Assembly (NCBI RefSeq): GCF_039555335.1 | Contig: NC_092628.1 | Span: forward strand, 66,667,292 to 66,731,291 | Reading direction: 5' to 3' | Source of the DNA: Amphiura filiformis | Taxonomy: Eukaryota > Echinodermata > Ophiuroidea > Amphilepidida > Amphiuridae | DNA: 64,000 nucleotides | In this document: piece after piece, positions 12,020 to 25,800 of the stretch | How the letters are laid out: the number at the start of each line of letters is the position of its first letter | How positions within the stretch are numbered: the first letter of the stretch is position 1 | Notes under the pieces: generated by a model | What the model was told of the DNA's origin: nothing | The model's database searches: none | What the model saw: only the letters and a program-made list of their open reading frames with translations | Made by a program: the position numbers and the translations under genes

Positions 12020-12140
12020 ACAACAGAGAGTTGTTTTCTTAATTGGAAAGGTGGTTACCATGGTTACAAAGTAATTGTGAATTGGTCGCGCTATGGCGCC
12101 ACTTACTGATGAACCAACACGTTTGCTTTGGCAGGTTAGG
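12020..12140 (-). pseudogene. Possible GPCR fragment related to the neighbouring receptor
   Basis: Read on the minus strand, 12095-12130 encodes QSKRVGSS, and its DNA (TGATGAACCAACACGTTTGC on the plus strand) is nearly the same as part of the intact receptor gene that encodes QSKCVGSS (11080-11105). A few bases further, FPIKKTT...CCYFPFALDEL recalls the intact receptor's LPKKPTRNVTKTLAFVFLVY at the loop-3/TM6 border. The rest of the receptor is absent. It looks like a relic of a tandem paralogue. The match is short, so confidence is modest. Confidence 0.4.
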
Positions 12141-12356
12141 TAAATCATTGTTAGGTAATCCATTATCAAAGATTTGAGTAGGTTTATGATGTGAGAAGGT
12201 CAGTGATTCGATTTTTCAAATAAGCTTATTATTAACTGACCACCAATACTATTCAAAAAGGTAAAGAAAAACAAGAAAAATTACTTGCAGTGGCTAATGA
12301 CTTTTTCCAATTGACTAATTAGACGTGTGCTCTTAAAGACCCATTCAGTGATCCAA

Positions 12357-15190
12357 CATTCTGCTGCACTGCCCCGACTTGGGACGGGCGGTGGTGGGTT
12401 CAGCGCTTTGTTCCCGGAACCCTCCTCTCCAGTGCAGCAACTGTTGACATCAGGGAATCACATTACAGTAGTGGCTACTCCCTTCTTTCAGACCAGTAAC
12501 TGTTGATATAAGGTGTTGAAACCAACGTGCCAAGCCACAACCCCTTGGTAGACCAAGCAAACCCTTTGTCATGGATCTGCAGGCAGGACTTGCACTGCTG
12601 GAACATCTTGATGTGTGCAAGTTCAACTTAGAGGTTACGCTGGTCACAAGATCCTGGTCCTATGTAGGGAAGTAAAGCTTGGTCATTTATTCAACTTCAG
12701 GTCAGGCAGTAAGGTCGAGTGGTGGCATATACGAACGATTCACCAATTCCCAGTTTCCAAAGTGTCTGTTGTTGCGTGCAAGCCAGTGTATGTTGCTCTT
12801 AATGCTGTTCTCGCCACAGTATCCAGTGCCTTTTTTGGTTTCTTTGTTTGTGAGGCCAAAGAACTTGAAGCAGGTTCGAAATGTGTTGTTTATGAATCCT
12901 CTTGATCCCACCTCTACTGGGAAGTATTTCAGTTCCCATCCTGCTGCTTGTCCTTCCTGGATTAGACCGTCATACTTCATTTTCTTTCTGTGGTTGGCCT
13001 TTGCTAAGTTCTCCTCAGCAGGTACTGTGAGTTCAATTATGATGCCTTGCTTTAATCTGATGGTGAGTAGACATTTATGTCTGGCCTTTTCGATGTTGTC
13101 ACTATCTCTGGGGGGAACATAGCTGGGCGATTGTCTTCATCCCACACTACTTGCCAGTCCTCACAGCTTTGGATGATGTTGTCTTTCTGGGTTCTGTGCC
13201 ATGCTACATTTCTGTACTTTGTTTCAGTCTCAGTTCTGAATGAAATGCCGGTGACTTTCTGGTGATCTCCGTCAGCCTACTGTCCCACATCTAGCTTTCA
13301 AAACAGCAGGAACTAGTTGGTGGACTATCTCTCGGAGTACCATGTCATGTCTCCAGTTGTAACGGCCTGTTCTAAGAGAGTACTGGCAGCAGTTGAATAT
13401 GTGCAGCATTGTGCAGCAGTTGTAGCCACAGAGAGTACACTGACCTAGGGGTGTTTGTTCCAGGTCTTCAAGTTGGCAGGTGAGGGTAGTGTGTCTTGGA
13501 TTGAGTTGAGGTAAAATTTCAGCATCTCAGGTGACCAGGAGTAGAGGAGACTATTCCATTTTGTGTCCATGTGCATGGCCATGATGGCTGTTTCCCATCC
13601 GAGGAAGCGCCCTTGTTTTGCCATAAAGAGACAAGTAGGTGCTCTTCAGAGACATCTTTGGTAATGGATGATAGCGTGCTCCTTTGCTTTCTTAGACATC
13701 TGCTCTTGGCGTTTCTGACCCTTGATGAAGCCCAGGCCCTGGCGACCATGTTGCCCTCTGCATAGCTCGTTGATAAAAAGATGTCTTTCTCTTTCATGCA
13801 GCTCTTTCATACCACTCTTTCATACCATTCCACTGTTTCTTTCCTCTCTGTCTCTGCTCTATGTGACCATAGATGAACTGTGTCTCCTCGTCCACAGAGT
13901 ATTTCATGATGTGGTACTTCACCAACTGCATACATTTGAAATGCGTTGTTAAAGCTTTCAGTTGAAGGCCCTTGTTGTCTCTCTTTCTGTAGAGAACAGA
14001 GGTGTTGGCGCATTTCGGCAGGCCTGCCCATCTCTTGAGGTAGCGTGTAGCCACAGCTTGAAGACTTTGGGCGAATGACACTGGGAAGCAGTAGATGATG
14101 AATTCCCAAGATATCCTGCTCACAATGTGGTTTTCATATATCCACATCTTAGCGATACTGTTGACTTGGTCATTGTTTACTCTCTCTAGGAGAGTCTTCA
14201 GTTTGGACTTGACCGAGAAATCGCATGGATGATTGGTGGATAAACGGGATGTCCTTCCCACTGATGTGAAGTTGTGGGTCATATGGTGCATAGGTTGTTG
14301 ATGTCCTTCCAGTTGTCCTGACAGTGTTTGACTTCTTCATTTAGTAGGTTTAGCTCATCATTCTGGTCCACTTCAGGAAGGTTTCGACTAGGGTGAGAAG
14401 TTCTCTACATCCATCAACACTTCCTGCTATAATTGTCAGGTCATCTGCGTATGCTTTCTGGGACTGTTTGAAGTCTGTGTTCTTCAACTGGTATCCTTGA
14501 TCTTACTTGGTTTTCAGTAAGTCCAATAGGAGGTTGAATACCATTAGGTAGAGCACAACGGAGAGTGGACATCCTTGAATAAGCCAATTTGGTACATAAA
14601 CCAATCTGAGGTCCATTTCTGGGTTCTCACTCTTACTCTTACAAACAGCTCGTCATAGTAATTAAAGATTAGCTCACGAGTGGTAAATGGGACGTTATAC
14701 CATTCCAGTGCAAATTGGATCAGGTTATGAGCAACCGATCCATATGCATTAGTCAGGTCCAGCCATGCTACAACAATCTCACGAGCATTCTGTTTAGCAT
14801 CAAGGAGGGTCTCCATCAGGGCTTGAGTGTGTTCAACGCAACCTGCTATAACTGGTAGAAATCCCTTCTGGATGACTTGGTCTATATAGCCATTTTTTTG
14901 TCATATAGGACAACAGGCGATTTGCAAGCACTTGGAAGAACATATTCCCGCTTAACATTTGTCAAAATTATTTTTCTAAACAGTTCTTGCCTTGATGTAT
15001 CATCCTCTTTTGGTATCAGAACTGCTTCTCCAATTCTCCATGACAGGGGGATTTTGCCCTTCTTCCAAACTCTTCTGAGATACCATGCAATACTGAAAGG
15101 ACTTTTGGAAATTTCTTGTACACCAGGTATGGGATGGCATTTCACATTTCAGGTCAACTTAGGGTTTTTGTGCTTGCTTTTCATTATAGA
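12357..15190 (-). mobile_element. Decayed LINE with restriction-like endonuclease (R2/NeSL-type)
   Basis: Minus-strand fragments in broken frames line up as one retrotransposon, 5'-truncated near 15190. In order: reverse-transcriptase fingers (WKKGKIPLSWRIGEAVLIPK, about 15040-15110); then QKGFLPVIAGCVEHTQ, and WLDLTNAYGSV (about 14750-14790) in the place of the first catalytic aspartate motif; then a linker ORF (13794-14291); and a C-terminal nuclease with KRPDI (about 13085-13105), IIELTVPAEEN (about 13010-13044), KKMKYDGL and FPVEVGSRGF (about 12865-12895). RPD...ELTVP...VEVG.RGF is the pattern of the PD-(D/E)XK nuclease at the end of R2/NeSL/Hero-group elements. Stops and frameshifts separate every block, so it is dead. 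The 3' part ends in a GC-rich stretch near 12360-12420. Confidence 0.8.
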
Positions 15191-15450
15191 AAAATAAAAT
15201 ATTCTAAAAGCTTTTATATGTAGTATAGCAATAGTAAAGTTGATGTATAATTTTTGTAGCTACAGTACTTTTCAACTGCGTCGTAAGATGTTCTCTGAAC
15301 TAGACTTTAAATTTCCAGTAATATAAGCCAAAACACAAGATTCTTGTACTTGCTTTTCATAAAAGCTTTTACTCTTGATCTGTAGTATAACAATAGTAAA
15401 ATTAAATTTGATTTCTTAGTTACCTATGTTGTGAGATGTGCTCTGAACTG
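15170..15450. repeat. Diverged tandem duplication
   Basis: Two similar blocks of roughly 120-170 bp follow each other (about 15170-15320 and 15345-15450). Both contain CTTGCTTTTCAT, AAAGCTTTTA, GTAGTATA.CAATAGTAAA and a later GATGT.CTCTGAACT. Nothing coding is seen. Confidence 0.5.
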
Positions 15451-16608
15451 GAATTACTTCAAATAAATATAAAATATACTTCATTCTCTCTCCACCTTTT
15501 ACGACACTTGCCACTATTATCACCCAGGCTATATCATACTTTGACAAACTCTTGACTTGATGAAGCAAATAACGTAGGCTGATACTAGTTACTATAGAGC
15601 CTTTAGACTATGGCAATCCAAACACCATGCTGTATCATAGACCTTGGCTATATACAGAGAACTGCTAAACCCTGCAACCACTCCCCCCCCATTTTTTTGT
15701 TGTTGACTTTTACCACTTGCAGAGGCTGCAGAGTCAGAATTCTTAGTGTTGTCACTCTTGTTTTAAATGCACTTTGTTTTAATGCCTTTCACCGGTTTTC
15801 TACAACAGAGTAAATGAACTTGACATTCTATGAATTTATCAATGGTATAGCAAGCAAATCACAGACAGGAGGACACTGCCATTGTTGTAACCCTATTTTA
15901 ATCAACTGTTTCTTTATATAATTGCATCTTAATAACCGTATTTAGACACCATTATCTTTCATTATCATCAACATGGTTATAGCTCAAAATAGCCATTCTC
16001 AAGGATTTAAAAACTGGTGTGACCCAGTTCTTTTCCAATGATGACCCAGGTGCTGATCTTGGTAAAGGCCAAAGTATCTTGCCAAGATACTTTGGTACAC
16101 TAATAGTAAATCATGATCACATTCCAATGTAACAATAATCCAACAAGTATTGTTTGTATGGTTCACAAATGTATACATGCATTAGCACCAACTCTAGATG
16201 CAAAGAATAAAGGAAATAGCTATAATTGTTTATTTTCTTGGGAACCAAAAGTATGTTCTTTTATTAGTGTTTCCCACATTTGGGTGTGGTCCTGGAATGG
16301 ATACAAAATGGCATTGCTGGTATGAATGAAAGAACAGTTGAACCCAATTCACACATTGCTAGTAGTTATATTCAAAGATCATTATTTGAGAGGTACAACA
16401 CATTCCTAAATACCGGGTCATCTATGTTTCAAAGACTCATTGATCATGTATTTTATTCATAATTTTGATGGGTGTTTAACATTCAGAGAAATTTTCAGCA
16501 CCATGATCTGTAATAATGTTACCTTCAAAATATCAAGATAAATAATGCATAAGAATTATCTTCTTTGAGAGAAGAAGTGACTTGATGTATACTATGTGTG
16601 TAGGCTTA
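15451..16608. other. Non-coding stretch downstream of BCCIP
   Basis: No gene, RNA or clear transposon ends were recognised. A possible polyadenylation signal for BCCIP on the minus strand (AATAAA as TTTATT) lies at 16452-16457. If it is used, the BCCIP 3' UTR would include the MITE at 16609-16841. Confidence 0.4.
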
Positions 16609-16841
16609 GGCACCACATCCAATTTGGTCCTATCGAACTATCGGTGCCCGGTTAGGTACCGATAACTCTAAACATCGCTCAATGGAGATGTAATACATTG
16701 TATCAAGCATTATAATGAACATTTGCATAGTGTTATTTTAAAAACAAATGCACTGTACAAATGTTCAGGGTAAAATAAAAAGTGCCATCGGTACCTCTTC
16801 GGGCGCCGATAGCCCTATAGGACCAAAAAAGATGTTGTGCC
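16609..16841. mobile_element. Harbinger-like MITE next to the BCCIP stop codon
   Basis: A 233-bp non-coding element. The left end starts GGCACCACATCC then TTTGGTCCTAT; the right end is the inverse (ATAGGACCAAA then GATGTTGTGCC). TTA lies on both flanks (16606-16608 and 16842-16844), and a 3-bp TTA/TAA duplication is usual for PIF/Harbinger elements. It ends 21 bp beyond the BCCIP stop codon, so it is probably within the 3' UTR. Confidence 0.7.
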
Positions 16842-16862
16842 TTACTGGAAACTATATAGTGA

Positions 16863-19800
16863 TCACATTGTTAGATTGTCCTCTATTTGTGTTAAAATAT
16901 GTTGCATCTTTGATGCAGGGACTATCATAACAGTCCTAAATGTCCTCATTTCAGCATCATCAAATGTCCACTTTCCACCCAATGCTGTGTCACTCTCATC
17001 TGTCACGGGGTAGTCAAATGATATCACAGATTCCTGAGATAAAAATAATAAAATGCAAAGATGATGTCAGTGATTTTAACAGATTAATAACTTTAATTGT
17101 TCTACTACCAATCAATATTTTTGTAGCATAGGAATTCGTCAATTGGGTTGTTGACTTGTACTTTTCTTTTCATAATCTCTCTCCCTCTCTCTCTTCTGTG
17201 ACGTGGATTTACATGCCATCATTACCGATGTTGGTTGTAACACCAATGTACTGATCAGTTTCAAGTTTTTTCCTCTCTCATTAAATGAAATAGCTGCCTA
17301 AAGCCATGTCAATGAATGAAGTGATACTAGCAAATGTGGATTGCAGGGGAGCCATTTTTGTATTTGGTGGTTACTGAGGCTAAAATGATGACCATGCTGT
17401 ATAGCAAAATCAAAATATTAACTTCTACACAGTGGAGATTATTTCATACTTCAAACAAACATATATTCTCAATCATATAACACACTGACCTTGTGGAAAT
17501 ATTCATCTTCAGCATTGGCAAACATAAGCTGATCACTCTCTGCAATCTTGGTTCCTTTGGATTTCTTCTTACTACTTCCCTGCTCAGGACTAATGGCATC
17601 TTTGTATGTTTTACTGAGAAGTAGGTAGTAATCAAATTTGAACTTGGAATTCTTGACAGCTGCTGTAGTCACATCCTTCCTGCATATGACAATCATTAAA
17701 TTAACAATTTATATGTTATTAAAAGTGTGTCATCAAGTTTGAGTACTTCTGTATTTGTTTATACTTGGCAAAATTATATGTATTTTTCCTTCTGGAATTA
17801 ACTTTGACACATAGAAACAACATGTGCAAAAAATATACTACTATGGCTGATCACATAACCTCCTACTAAGACTTACAGTTTAAGTTTGAATGCAGACACC
17901 ACAGACGAGAAAGAAACAGATCGCGTGTAACCAGTCAAAGTCTCCACATCATCCGATAATGAGGGCCGATTGTTCCATGAAATACGACAGGCAAAACTGC
18001 TACGTACTTACCGCATATTTTTATGGCACGCAACGCTCTATCGGGTTTGCGCGAAGGCATGCAATGCTGATGTGATTGTCAGACACGGTATGATCAAACA
18101 ATCGGCCTTCTTGAATATGCGAGAACTGGCAGCATACAATACACAGGGCCTTTGACTGGTTGCACGCGGCCTGTTTCACTCTCGTCTGTGGCAGACACAC
18201 ATGGTCAGACTTCATCAGCATGGATATTTTAAAGTGTGGGGGAGGACATGATGTTATCTGCATTCCATTGCAGCAATAAAGGGAAAAAATAGGATACTCC
18301 CCTAATTGCAGGTAGGCCCTATAGGGTTACATTTAAATAGACAAATATGTTGACAGTTGTGTGTCCTTATTTTGTAGCAAAATACAATGCACTGTATGCC
18401 ATTTACAGTTGTTCAGGATGTGTGGGAGATCAGATGGATGTTTTATTTCCCTCTGATCATAAACTCATGGTAGATAACAAACAAACACCACTAGCAATAT
18501 AAATATGACTTACTGTAAGCTGTTATGCAATGGTGGGGCAAGCTGTGGTGGAATGTTGACAAATCTCTCATTAATGAGTAAACCAATGCTATGTGAGCTG
18601 TTGTTTAACAAGTGAGAGAATTCAGAAGCTTTACTTGCTGACTCACACTGGCTGCATCGTTCATCTAGTAGAGTCTTGATTTCTTGGATGCATCCTTCAT
18701 TCTAAAATGATTAGATGAAAATAATAAACAGAGTTAGATTCCATTGCAATGCATAGGGATTCAAATTTTAAAGGAGTCACATTCCCTTCAAAGCCCAGAC
18801 CATGATCCATTCGGTTGACAATCCTATTTGGTGAATCCCAATTTCCCAAACCAAACCTCAGCTCTTCTACCCATGGAGAAAGTTTGTTAAAGTGATATAC
18901 CAAAAGTGCATTATGTTTTTGGTACATGGTTTTACAAAATACAAATCTTAAAAATGTCTATTTAAGTTATTTGTTTATAATTTTGTTATTTTCAGCTTAG
19001 TGCAGGTGTATTTTAATCCACATTACAATCCCAAACATGGGGCTCTGTTGGTGGTCCCTGTTCATACCAAATACCCCATTATGTCACAGCTTATGTTCCA
19101 CAGGTTCCAGGGCACCCAGGGAATGGATCACAACTGACAGGCGATACCGACATCTATCATAACAAATCCAAACACTTTTAAACGATATATATTGTAACAT
19201 TAAATTCCATACTCATTCATCAATAAATAACATTGAAGTACTTTCAAATATTTCAAAGAGTACCAGCATGTTTAAACATGTAAAAGCCACTCCTTCTCCC
19301 TTGGGGATTGATGCCACTTTAACCCACCAGTCCCACAACTCACGTCAGAAGGTAGGAAAGGAAAGGAAGGGAAATGAACTGCTTCACATCACCTACATGT
19401 ACAGTTACAATTACATGTAAATGGGTGGGTGTGTAACTTACCTTCTTACTAGTGATATTGATAACTGTTATAAACCCAAAAATATTGTCTCCATCCTGAT
19501 CCTCATCACTTTCATCAGAGTCTAAATCTAACTCAGCCAACTGGTCAGCACTTTGCTGTGTAACAATATTAAAATAGAGAAAGCATTAGTAATCTACAGC
19601 ATTTGCAATACCGTAAAACCTCATCTACAAGCATATAGAGTGCTTTTGCTGAAAGCTAAATAATCCAGGCGCCATCCATCGACAAAATTATAATATTATG
19701 GAGTTTGAGCAAATAAATTACCAACACAAGCATATACAAACAAGCGTAGTAAGACAAATCAATTGTATTGGCATATATATGGCTGCTTCGTATTAAACTA

Positions 19801-22800
19801 GCTTTCATCAAAAACAATCTATATGCTTGTAGACAAGGTTTTAGGGCCCTAATTTAAAAAAAATTAATTCAAAAAAAATATTGGGGAAAATCAAAATGTT
19901 TTTTCATGCAAAATTTGTGTAAAAAATAGGTTAAACCTCTCAGCTTCCAAGGGCCTTAAGGCAGCCCCTGGACCCCACCCGCTAAGACATAACGCTCTAT
20001 TGATTTTTTTTGTGGCCCTTCAGCATTATTGTTCAACACAATTTGGCCCTTGAAACAAATTCATTGAGAACCCCTGTTTTAGGGTATACAGTTTTGAGAA
20101 GTATTGGAAGAAAACTAAAACAATCTCACATTTCAAATGACATTACATTCAGAGTTTTCAATTTAGGAAATGATTTTGTGCTTGTGTTTGCTGGTCACTA
20201 TTAATTAGCAAGGAAGCAAAGTATCCATATTGATATGTTGCTTTCAAAATCATGATATAGTTAAGTAAATTGCTTTAATAAATTCTTGCACATAATAAAT
20301 TCTTGCACAAAAGTTGAATGAATTATCTGACATGATCCAATCCATACCTTTATCACGCTGCCCACATGACTCTGACCTAGGATGATGTCTATGAGAGTTG
20401 ATAAATTCACTTTACTCTTCAGAAATAGCTGCAAAATAACACAAAAACATTTAATTTTACAAAGTTCAAGCTGCATGTTAGGGCCTGTTCTCATACAAAC
20501 ATATGATTGACTCTTACCTAGGGATTCATATCCCTGAATACAACTGAATACAGCTCTCCTCTAAGTTGGACACTTTCTATGTCACAAAAGATGTGGCAAA
20601 AGATCATGCTGGTTCCCAGTTTATCATGCACATCATGCCTGGCAATTGGAGCCAACATGACAATTTTGATTGTGGTCCCATTGAAGTGTAGTGCATTTAG
20701 CTATCAGGGAATAATACATACATCATTGCAGCAGGCAGTCAGATGATAAAGGTAGGATGTTTGTAAACTACAATGCTAGACAAAATGTGTGCCATCACAT
20801 CAAAAGGGACCTCTTGATTGGGAAAATAAAATTTGAGTTATTCATACAAGATGAAAGCTGATTATCTTAGCTTTAAAATGGCACCATTTTTATGGGTATC
20901 GGATGTGCCATTCTCGAAAAATCAAATAGAAACATGCCCAAACTTGAAAATCATGTTTTTAAGATCTGTATCTGTGATCTGTATCCATGCCTAATCATTT
21001 ACCTGTTGAAGCAGTCGTTTGATTCCATGGAAATCATCCGGATGAGGAGGAAGAGCTTCAAACTCAACTTGAATTTCCTTCAAAACAAACCAACAAAGTA
21101 AAATATTAAACAGTGAATACACACTCATCAACACTGTGGGTATGTTTTTCACCACACAGCGCGTCAACGCCTTTTTTGAAAAAAGGGTACTTTTTCAGAA
21201 GGCATCACCATTTAGGGTCCTTTTTCAGCCAAATCCTTAGCGTTTAGGGTTAGTAATATTATTGTTTGAGTGAGTTTGCACTAATTTGATCAAAATCACC
21301 ACTTTTTAATTGATTCTTGTTACTTTTGAGCATGTTTTCTTCAGTATCTATATGTCTGCAACATCAAAAAGACACCTTAGGTATCAAATTAGCTCATTTC
21401 CTTGTTTACGCCACTTAGGGTTTCAATATAGATATTTCTCAGTTGACGCCATTTAGGGTATGGTTTTTGCATGTGCTACACCATTTAGGGTAGGATTATA
21501 TGTTTCGCCATTAAGGGGTGCAATTTGGTTATGTGAAAACTCGCCATTAAGGGTGCATTTCAGAGGTGTTCGGACGTGGGTGGGAGGCACTTTTGTGTGA
21601 GAGTAACGCCCCGGGAGGCAGATCCGTATATATGCAGAAGTGTCGCCATGCAATTTGAATTACAGCCGTTTTGCGAAAAAAGTAAACAGCCTCCTGGACC
21701 ATTTGCCGTAATATTAATCACACAGATTGTTGCACTTCTTACCTACATTGTATACTTGAAATTGTAAAATACTCCTTTAAATTAATCCAGAATAAATATT
21801 CATTGGCCCATTCACGTTGAAATATAAAGTATAATGGTAACTGTTCAAGGTACCTATGAAAAATTAATCTGACAACATATTTACAAACTTTTATTAGTCT
21901 TAAGGATGCAGTGTTTTGCGTGAAAAACTACATCCTACATTTTGTAAATACGTCAGCTGCTTAATTATTCATAGCTATCTTCAACGGTTGGAATACACGG
22001 ATTACCCGATTAACAATAACATGAATATGATTTTAGTGTCATACATTTACTCGAGAACTTTTGCTTCAAATTTGCATGATAGTAACACATTTGATGTTAG
22101 AGTCCATTGCTATAATTTTTTGGTCAGTCATCATTGACATTTTTTGCAATGGATATTATTTACACTGTTAATGTTGAAATTGGGATCAAAGTTATTTTGA
22201 TGAGTCAACTGTATCTTTTGCATAAAGGTTGGTCAATATTCTAAACAGTCTAAAATATTTTTGAAGTGCAATTTGAGCAACATTTAATGATGCGATCACC
22301 CATCGTGATCACTAATCGGCCGTGTTTACTGACCTTCCACTACTTTACATGGTATCATGCTTCAGTGATCTAACTAGATTTTCAATGCAATGGTCTCTAG
22401 CCTCAAATGTGAAGCTATCGGTGAGCAAATTCATGGCTAGACTTCTCAAGAAAATTTAAATGTATTTATTTCTGATGTATTATTTTCATCTTTTGTGGCA
22501 ATTTCACTTCAATTTACTGCATATACCGGTAATGCTTATTACAAGCACATACATGTGGACAAGTTTGATGAACAAATTAGAGTGAGTACTTGGGTATTTT
22601 AATGAAAAATCTGTGGCTAAATTCAATTGACTGGGGGACTGTGTTGGGTAGTATCAGCACAAGACAAGAAGACAAGATAAGATAGTAGTTCTTTGCAAAT
22701 TTATAAATTGGGTAGTAACTATCAATTACGAAAATCATCCATTCCTGATATTGATTTAAATGACATATCTGAATCTGATTAACCCGATTTTAACACTTCG

Positions 22801-25800
22801 AATTAAGGGGGTACTACACCCCTCGATAATTTTGTGTCTATTTTTGCATTTTTCTCAAAAACTAATAACACAGTGGTAACAAAAGTTATGTATAGGGGCA
22901 AGGAATCCAATTACTACACTGGAATTTCAGTGACCCAAGGCAAGCAGTTTGTTATTTATGATAAGAAATAAGGTACCGCTAGGATGTACCTCATTTCCTA
23001 TCATATATACTGAACCGCTTGTCTTGAGTCACTGAAATTTCAGTGTAGTAATTGGATTCCTTGCCCCAATAATATACATAACTTTTGTTACCAGTGTGTT
23101 ATTATTTTTGAGAAAATGCAAAATTGTCACAAAATTTACCACATGGGTGTAGTACCCCCTTAAATCAGAACCATATATGTACTAAACTGTAGACCACCGA
23201 ACAAGGGTGAAAATAAGAGAGCTTGAACCAGGGGCCACTTGGGCAAAAAAGGAGCCGACCCATTCCATGTCAACTCCAGGGATGTGCACCGCAGCACCTC
23301 TTCAATTTTTTTCTTTTTTTGTGTGGTAGTAGATATTGATGAGAAATGTTGAAAATTTGAGCTTCATACTCCATTTAGACTTGTCCGTGGCATCAATTTG
23401 AAACAGGGGGTGAAATCAAAAATGTGTACAACTCTATGGAGTAGGCTAACCTAAGTGATGTGTTGAATGTATATCGAGACCCCAAGCCAATATCTCTCAG
23501 AAATGTTGTCCAAGGACATATCTTCAACATACCTGAAGTTGATGGTGGGGCAAATTGTCTGACATTGGTTTTCAGGGGGGTAAAAATGTACAAAAAATGT
23601 ACAATTGGGGTTTTGCATGGGTAATATCTCAGCTAAAAGTATTCTAATAGGCTCAATATTGGATAAGAGTAATGTCCTACCAAAGGGCTCTGACTGGCAT
23701 GGACAGTAAAATTATTTTTACTTTTGGAGTTCTGACCCCAAAGTTGGTCCTGGATGGACGGTTGCATTTTGAGGGCCCTATATCTTTTAAAGTAAAGGAG
23801 TTACAAGTTTTCTGATGCCAGATTTGAATTCTACACAAATAAGTATCCCAGGATACATACTTTTCAAAGTTGTAAAGGGTTCCTTTATACATTTATGGAC
23901 CTCCAAACGCTTGCTTTTTCAAGGCTTTACACATTTTTATGCTGCATTCCCCTAAATTTCAAATTGATGCCACGGAAAACAAAAATGGAGTATGAAGCTC
24001 AAATTTTCGGATTTTACTTTCTCATCAATATCTACCACCACACAGAAAAAGAAAAAATGAAGAGGTGCTGCGGTGCACATCCCTGGAGTTGACATGGAAT
24101 GGGTCAGCCCCTAGTTCACCAAGATTTGGAGTGAACCAGGGACCACTCTGGATGAACCAGGAGCCAAGGGGAAAAAAATAAGGAGTGATGGTCCTACTTT
24201 TACATAAAAATGGCACCTGGTTCAACAAATTCAAGTCACCAAGGGGCCAATAAAAATAAAGATGTGCTAGATGAGTTAAATAAGCCCCGGAAATAAGCAC
24301 TAGAGTTGCTTTGAATTTGATATTTTTGGTTCACTATCCAGGGGCCAGTTTCATGAGAAAAATGTCCCCTGGTCAACTAAAATTGAGATGGAACCAGAGG
24401 CCAGTTTCTGGGGGCCAAATGGCTCTCGTCTCCCACTTATTTTCACCCTTGCCAAAACTCTAACAATATCACACCCAGCCATGCATTGCACAGGCACCAA
24501 CAGGGGTCTGAATTTTGTCCATTGTCGAACTGTTTTTCATTTAAGTTCAATTTCATGTCAGAATAAAGCAAACCTCAATAACAAAAAATATATCTGAAAA
24601 ATCAAGTGATTTTACCACATTTGTTATTAGTCCAGTCAAAGTGGGTTTTGACTCACCACTAATTGCAACAGAATTTTTTTCACTCCTATGAATGTCAGAG
24701 ATGTCCCCTGAACAGCATACAAAAAGTATACTAAAATATACTTGGTGGAAAGGTAGTTTTTGGCGGGAAAAGGTCATACAGGGGTCAAATTTCAAAATTG
24801 CTCCAATCATTTGAAAAACTATACCAAATTATTCCTCTAGTCATAAGGATTCAGAAAAAATATAGTTTGCCATACCTGTCATGTACTGTTCTTGAGTTAT
24901 AGCCGAAAAGGTCAAAGGTCAAATGTTGGGTTCAACAGAGGTCAAAAAAATAAAAATTGTCTGATTTAAACCAAAATGGTCTCAAATTGTTGGCTTGCAA
25001 ACATAATTCATTTAGAGAATATTTGCACTGTTTAGGTTGTTTAATTACATGCGTAACATCGAAAACTAGGTCGGGGTCAATAGAGTTCAATGGTCAATGA
25101 CCTCTTTTACCCTGCTACCTAGGTAACAAAGCATCCAAGATATGGCAAACTATTCTTATTTTGGAGTGTTTTTAAAGGACGAACACATTGAGACCATTTT
25201 TAAGGAGATCGGAGCATTTTTTCGAAGTTCACCCACGTGGAGCCCAAAATTTGACCTTTGACCTTTTTGCTTATAACTTGAGAATGGTACATCACAGATA
25301 TGACAAACTATACTTTTTCTGAATCCTTAAGACTAGAGGAATGCTTTGGTATAGTTTTTAAAAAGATTAAAGCAATTTTGAAATTTGTCCTCCTGTATGA
25401 CATTTTCCCGCCAAAAACTACCTTTCCACCAAGTATATTTCGGTATACTTTTGGTATGATGTTCAGGGGACATCTCTAAAATGTATAAAAGTGAAAAAAA
25501 TTCTGTTGCAATTAGTGGTGGGTGACACCACTAATTTGTCTAGATTGACTTCCTTTCCTTCCTTCCTTTCGTTAAAGTGCAGACCACATATAGATATGGA
25601 TAATCACACTGCGTTGGTGGCTCATGCGTGGAGCAACACGTGCAAAAATATCGGGTCATCGGGTGCAATATGTACATATGTGCGAGTAAAAAGCTGGCTG
25701 TAAGATGCTACAGTTGTTGGGCCCTCAGCGCAGATTTGAAAGCGTTGAGGGTTGAGAAAGCTGCAGGATCACTCTCCAAGCTGTTCCAGTCCCTTGTTGT

